Below, one piece after another: positions 60,211 to 64,000 of a DNA stretch of 64,000 bases. The notes under the pieces are model-generated. The model did no database searches. It saw nothing but the letters and a program-made list of their open reading frames with translations, and had not been told where the DNA came from. Position 1 is the stretch's first letter. The number at the start of each line of letters is the position of its first letter. A program made the position numbers and the translations under genes. Source of the DNA: Acidimicrobiia bacterium (GTDB lineage: Bacteria > Actinomycetota > Acidimicrobiia > Acidimicrobiales > Aldehydirespiratoraceae); NCBI GenBank assembly GCA_022819505.1, contig JAJEHD010000019.1, positions 124,001 through 188,000 of the forward strand, written 5' to 3'.

Positions 60211-61203
60211 ATGGGCTTCCGGTTCGACCATGTGGGGTTTCTTACCCCGGACGTGGACTACAGCTTCGGCGTCTACCGGGCTCTGGGCTGCGAGGTGACC
60301 GAGCGGACCTACCGCCGCGGCTCCCACGACGTGGCCTACGGGGGCGCGGGGACCGACGTGCTGCTCGAGTTCCAGGGCCGGCCCCTGCTGGCCGAGTCCG
60401 AGGAGTACCTGAGGAGCCAGCCCTGGAGCATCGAGCGGGTGGCGCTGGTGTGCGAGGACGTGGAGGCGGCCTACGCCCGGCTCATGGATGCCGGGGTGCC
60501 GTCGGCCTGGGCCCTGGAGCCGTTCATCGTCGACGGTGTGACCCTGGCCGTGGCCGCGGGGGTGTGGTCGCCCGAAGGGCTCATGATCGACCTGGTCGAG
60601 CACCGCGACGTGGCCGTTCCCCGGCCGACCCGAGGCCCCCGGGAGGAACTGGCCCTGCACCACGTGTGCTGCGTAACCTCCGACCTGGCCCGGGCCGAGG
60701 CCTTCTGGGTCGAGCACTTCGGGCTGGTCAAGACCTACGACTTCACCGCGCCGCTTCCCGGCGGCGGCACCCAGGGCTTCGTGATGCTGAGCGACCCGTT
60801 CTTCGACGCCGCCGGCCACGAGTTCAGCCTGGAGATCATCGGCGGCGCCTTCGACACCATCGACGGGCCGGTGTTCGAGCGCCGGGGAAGCTGCTACGAC
60901 CACATCTGCTTCACCACCGGCGACGTGGCCGGCACCTGGCAGCGGGCGGTGGACCGGGGGGTGGAGCCGCTGAGCGAACCGGCCTACTACCCCGAGTACG
61001 ACAGCACCATCGCCTGGCTCTACGACGCCGACGGCACCCACATCGAGTTGATGAGCCCGGTGCCGGCCAACCTGATGGTCGACGCCCACCGCCATGGCCG
61101 CTGCGCCAACGGCTGGGTGGACGACTGGAAGCGCAACCCGGCGGTGCTCCCCCGCCGGGGCGACACCGCCTTGCAGATGCACAGGACCGGGAGGCAACAA
61201 TGA
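60211..61203 (+). CDS. Two-domain VOC-family protein
   Basis: A 330-aa protein with two VOC modules: FDHVGFLTPDVDYSFGVY at the N-terminus, then LHHVCCVTSDLARAEAFWVEHFGL and a C-terminal CYDHICFTTGD with THIELMSPVP giving the His and Glu of the metal site. Extradiol dioxygenase- or 4-hydroxyphenylpyruvate dioxygenase-like reactions are possible. It is followed by the zinc alcohol dehydrogenase after 37 bp. Confidence 0.78.
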   Translation: MGFRFDHVGFLTPDVDYSFGVYRALGCEVTERTYRRGSHDVAYGGAGTDVLLEFQGRPLLAESEEYLRSQPWSIERVALVCEDVEAAYARLMDAGVPSAWALEPFIVDGVTLAVAAGVWSPEGLMIDLVEHRDVAVPRPTRGPREELALHHVCCVTSDLARAEAFWVEHFGLVKTYDFTAPLPGGGTQGFVMLSDPFFDAAGHEFSLEIIGGAFDTIDGPVFERRGSCYDHICFTTGDVAGTWQRAVDRGVEPLSEPAYYPEYDSTIAWLYDADGTHIELMSPVPANLMVDAHRHGRCANGWVDDWKRNPAVLPRRGDTALQMHRTGRQQ

Positions 61204-61240
61204 ACGCCCACAACGCTCGACCCGAAGGAGGCCACCACGA

Positions 61241-62275
61241 ATGAAGGCTGCCATCTACGACGCCCCCGGCCTGCCGCTGCGCATCGCCGAAGTGCCCGAT
61301 CCCCGACCTGGACCCGGTCAGGCCGTCATCAGGGTGTCGGCCTGCGGGGTGTGCGGCTCCGATCTGCACGCCACCACCCCCGAGGGCGACCTGGCCCGCC
61401 GGGGCGCGGTGCTGGGCCACGAGGTCACCGGAGAGATCGTCGAGATCGGCCCCGACCCGGTCGGTGACCGGATCGTGGGCGATCGGGTCTACGCCATCCC
61501 GCTCGGGTCGTGCGGGCGCTGTCCCCATTGCCGGCTCGACCGCCCCGAGAGGTGCCCGAACCAGCTCAGCTTCGGAGCGCTGGGCCCCGACGAGCCCGAC
61601 GGCGCCTATGCCGAGTACTTGACGGTGTCGCTCTCGGATCTGCTGGCTGTTCCCGACCACATCGGCATGGACGTGGCCGCATTGTGCGAACCGCTGGCCA
61701 CGGGGCTGATGTGCGTCCGCCAGGCGCAGTTGGAGATAGGCCACCGGGTGCTGATCCTGGGCGCCGGCCCCATCGGGCTGGCCGCCACCGTCTGGGCGCG
61801 TTTCCTGGGCACCCGGCGGGTGGTGGTGGCCGAGCGGGTCGAGCACCGCCGGGAACTGGCGATACGTCTGGGGGCGACCGACACCATCGATGCCGGATCC
61901 GGAGTCGACGTCGCCGAACAGTTCGCCGAGCTGACCGGCGCGGAGCCCGACGCGGTGATCGAGGCAGTGGGGCGACCCGGGATGCTCAATGCGGCCATCG
62001 CGGCCGTGCGCCCCCATGGGACGGTGGTGACCGGCGGGGTGTGCATGGAGCCCGACTCCTTCGACCACCTGCTGGCCTACATGAAGGAGCCCCAGATCCG
62101 CACCGCCCGCGTCTACACCAAGGACGAGAACCGGTTCATCCTGGAGATGATCGAGGCCGGACGCGTCGACCCCACGCCGATGATCTCCCACCACATCGGG
62201 CTCGACGACCTGCCCGCCGTCTTCGAGGCGCTGCGGACGCCGACCGACCAGTGCAAGGTCATGGTGATGCCGTGA
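61241..62275 (+). CDS. Zinc-dependent alcohol dehydrogenase (MDR family)
   Basis: A 344-aa medium-chain dehydrogenase similar to threonine/sorbitol dehydrogenases. Catalytic zinc: ACGVCGSDLHA and GHEVTGEI; structural zinc: CGRCPHCRLDRPERC; cofactor motif LGAGPIGLAATVWA. GAAGGAGG precedes ATG 61241. The polyol or amino-alcohol substrate is unknown. Confidence 0.92.
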   Translation: MKAAIYDAPGLPLRIAEVPDPRPGPGQAVIRVSACGVCGSDLHATTPEGDLARRGAVLGHEVTGEIVEIGPDPVGDRIVGDRVYAIPLGSCGRCPHCRLDRPERCPNQLSFGALGPDEPDGAYAEYLTVSLSDLLAVPDHIGMDVAALCEPLATGLMCVRQAQLEIGHRVLILGAGPIGLAATVWARFLGTRRVVVAERVEHRRELAIRLGATDTIDAGSGVDVAEQFAELTGAEPDAVIEAVGRPGMLNAAIAAVRPHGTVVTGGVCMEPDSFDHLLAYMKEPQIRTARVYTKDENRFILEMIEAGRVDPTPMISHHIGLDDLPAVFEALRTPTDQCKVMVMP

Positions 62276-62338
62276 GCGGCACGACGTCGCGGCCGTGCAC
62301 GGAACATCCGCGCCGCGCCGCTCGCGCCTGCAGGCAGA

Positions 62339-62596
62339 TCAAGCCGCGTCGTGGGCTGCGATCCAGTCTCGGAGCGCCTCGTCGATCCGGGTCTGCCAGC
62401 CGCGCCCACCAGACCGGAAGTGGTCGATGACATCCTGCGACAGCCGGATGGTGGTCGACACCTTCGGTCGTGCGAGCGGCGGCCGGCCGCGCCGCACAGG
62501 AGCCTCGGCGAACTTCTCGGGCCACCCGTCCCTCGACAGGTCGGGCGCCTCGTCAAGCTCCGAGCCTCGTGCCGTAGAGTCGTCGCTCTCGCTCAT
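62339..62596 (-). CDS. brnA: BrnA-family antitoxin
   Basis: An 85-aa BrnA antitoxin: RPKVSTTIRLSQDVIDHFRSGGRGWQTRIDEAL is the RHH-like DNA-binding part. It overlaps the BrnT gene by 44 bp (toxin first, as in other brnTA operons) and should repress the operon together with BrnT. Confidence 0.88.
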   Translation of the reverse strand: MSESDDSTARGSELDEAPDLSRDGWPEKFAEAPVRRGRPPLARPKVSTTIRLSQDVIDHFRSGGRGWQTRIDEALRDWIAAHDAA

Positions 62597-62828
62597 TTGC
62601 CCTCCTCATGCTGATAATCCGGTACGAGTCCTTGCGAGGTGTCCAAACCAGGACCACCACCGTGCCGTCGAGACGCCCGACGGTGATGTAGCGGTCCTCT
62701 CCGTAGTCCCTGCGATCGTCCTCAACGGTCAGCGTCGCGCCGACGAGCACCTCGGCGGCCCTGGCCATGTCCAGTCCGCGGGCCTCGAGGGTCTCGTCAC
62801 GCTTGGCTCCATCGAACTCGATCCGCAC
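62553..62828 (-). CDS. brnT: BrnT-family ribonuclease toxin
   Basis: A 91-aa BrnT toxin: RIEFDGAKRDETLEARGLD, ERYITVGRLDG-like segment DRYITVGRLDGTVVVLVWTPR and YRIISMRRANERERRLY are the family core. The canonical WD-K-N-KHG pattern is changed (FDGAKRDETLEARG). The start is GTG 62828, only a few bases from the divergent gene. Confidence 0.87.
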   Translation of the reverse strand: MRIEFDGAKRDETLEARGLDMARAAEVLVGATLTVEDDRRDYGEDRYITVGRLDGTVVVLVWTPRKDSYRIISMRRANERERRLYGTRLGA

Positions 62829-62896
62829 GATTCATGTTACTACAAAAAAGAGCCGGCGGGGTATTGCCGCGACTGCAGGACGGCCCCGGAACCCTC

Positions 62897-64000
62897 GTGA
62901 CTGTCGAGCGGGGCGCATCCGAGGGCCAGTGGCTCACCTGGCTGGAGCGGATCAGCGCCGAGGGCCCCAGTGCCGACCCCGAGGCGCTCGAGATCTGGGG
63001 CTACACCGACCGGCCCAGCTACGGCCCGGGCGAGACGGTGGGGCTGCACGTCTCCACCACCGCGCCGGTGTGGGGCTTCGAGGTGTGGCGGGACGGGCAC
63101 GCCTTCGAGAAGGTGCACGAGCAGGACGGGCTGGCCGGCGCTCACCATCGGGTCGGCGACGACGTGGTCGCGTCGGGCTGCGGCTGGCCCCGGGGCGCCT
63201 CCTTCGAGGTCCCGGCGGGCTGGACCTCGGGCGGATACATCGTGGTGCTGCGGGGCGAGCGGGAGGGCCGCGAGGTCACCCAGGACGCCTTCTTCGTGCT
63301 GCGCGCCGCGGTGCCCGGCGAAGGCTCGAAGCTGGCCATGGTGGCGGCCACCTACACCTGGCAGGAGTACAACGACTGGGGCGGGGGCTGCGGCTACTTC
63401 TCCGACGAGTACATCGACCACACCGCCGATCCGCTGGAGGTGCGCGAGAAGAGCTTCAAGCCCCGCCTCAGCTTCCACCGGCCGTGGTCGAGAGGACTCA
63501 TCCGCACCCCGGTCGGCGCTCCCCGCATCGCGCAGCCGCCCCCGCCGGTGGGCGCGGCGGTGGGGGTCCCGGCCGCGGACTGGGCCATCAGCCACGGCTA
63601 CTCGGTCTGGACGGTGGCCTCGGGCTGGGCCCGCTACGACGCCTTGACGTTCCGCTGGCTGGAGGCCAACGGATACGGGCCCGAGCTGCTGTCGCAGTGG
63701 GACCTGGACCGCGATCCCGGCGTGCTCGACGAATACCAGGCGGTGGTCACCACCGGCCACGACGAGTACTGGACGGCCGCAGGCAGAAGCGTCCTCGACC
63801 GGTTCATCGAGCGGGGCGGCGGCTACGCCCGTCTGGGCGGCAACATCGTGTGGCAGGTGCGCATGGAGGACGGCATGAGCACCCAGGTGTGCCACAAGTA
63901 CGCGGCCCACGCCGACCCGGAGCGCCACAGCGACGACATAGACAGGCGCACCGGGGCATTCGAGGCCCACTACATAGACCGGCCCCCGGTCACCACCTTC
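62897..64000 (+). CDS. N,N-dimethylformamidase beta subunit-like protein, C-terminus beyond the window
   Basis: About 368 aa of a protein related to the large (beta) subunit of N,N-dimethylformamidase. Recognisable parts: a beta-sandwich start (EIWGYTDRPSYGPGETVGLH), then AATYTWQEYNDWGGGCGY, a Rossmann-like SHGYSVWTVASGWARYD and VVTTGHDEYWTAAGR, and LGGNIVWQVR. GTG 62897 is chosen; ATG 62834 in the same frame would leave 5 bp to BrnT. The gene runs off the right edge. It probably hydrolyses an amide. Confidence 0.8.
   Translation, partial: MTVERGASEGQWLTWLERISAEGPSADPEALEIWGYTDRPSYGPGETVGLHVSTTAPVWGFEVWRDGHAFEKVHEQDGLAGAHHRVGDDVVASGCGWPRGASFEVPAGWTSGGYIVVLRGEREGREVTQDAFFVLRAAVPGEGSKLAMVAATYTWQEYNDWGGGCGYFSDEYIDHTADPLEVREKSFKPRLSFHRPWSRGLIRTPVGAPRIAQPPPPVGAAVGVPAADWAISHGYSVWTVASGWARYDALTFRWLEANGYGPELLSQWDLDRDPGVLDEYQAVVTTGHDEYWTAAGRSVLDRFIERGGGYARLGGNIVWQVRMEDGMSTQVCHKYAAHADPERHSDDIDRRTGAFEAHYIDRPPVTTF

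Overview
The window is GC-rich, densely packed DNA with frequent GTG/TTG starts and 4-bp ATGA/GTGA gene overlaps. It carries a cofactor F420 gene (cofC) and several luciferase-like oxidoreductases. This fits an actinobacterium; a marine or host-associated member of the class Acidimicrobiia is my inference, since no rRNA or marker gene is present to prove it. I saw no tRNA, rRNA, CRISPR array, prophage or transposase.

Layout. 1-2.9 kb: class III aminotransferase (cut by the window edge) and a DAO-type flavin oxidase. 2.8-3.5 kb: a doublet of hairpin repeats and an AbrB/PIN toxin-antitoxin pair. 3.6-7.8 kb: C45-type acyltransferase/peptidase, GNAT, ThrH-like phosphatase, VOC protein, RNase HII. 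7.9-28.9 kb: a large accessory cluster, the most interesting part. 29-41 kb: gpsA, cofC, LmbE-type deacetylase, CtpE-like P-type ATPase, two SDR proteins, lipid kinase, IMPase/CysQ-like phosphatase, methyltransferase and two LLM flavin enzymes. 41-50 kb: M15 peptidase, enoyl-CoA hydratases, LLM enzyme, leuA with a leucine attenuator, PAC2, cupin, SDR. 50-55 kb: two permease/ATPase ABC pairs and a DUF418 membrane protein. 55-56.5 kb: divergent MazEF-like and VapBC-like modules. 56.5-62.3 kb: VOC proteins, PhyH dioxygenase, Ldh-type and zinc alcohol dehydrogenases. 62.3-64 kb: BrnTA and the start of a dimethylformamidase-like gene.

The 7.9-28.9 kb cluster joins two gene sets known separately. 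The first is five families of the Nit1C (nitrilase/cyanide) cluster: MSMEG_0572/Sll0783, the MSMEG_0567/Sll0786 acetyltransferase, the MSMEG_0568/Sll0785 radical SAM protein, the Sll0787 AIR-synthase-like protein and the MSMEG_0565 glycosyltransferase. The second is the full oxamate carbamoyltransferase set (FdrA/AllF, DUF1116/AllG, DUF2877/AllH) plus carbamate kinase. The Nit1 nitrilase itself is absent from the window. In its place sits a cobalt-type nitrile hydratase (beta, alpha, activator with a poly-His tail), an AmiS/UreI-type amide/urea channel and, at the far end, a CbtAB cobalt uptake system. Two fumarase-superfamily lyases, an unrecognised 315-aa protein, an AllH-ComA fusion, an OsmC protein, a CoA-disulfide-reductase-like flavoenzyme and an XRE-cupin regulator complete it. 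Two pairs of promoters share long motifs, which argues that the parts are co-regulated.

Working model (inference): nitrile hydratase turns a nitrile into an amide. The lyases and Nit1C enzymes process a nitrogen-rich intermediate. The carbamoyltransferase then phosphorolyses a ureido/carbamoyl product to carbamoyl phosphate, which carbamate kinase turns into ATP, ammonia and CO2. The substrate cannot be read from the sequence.
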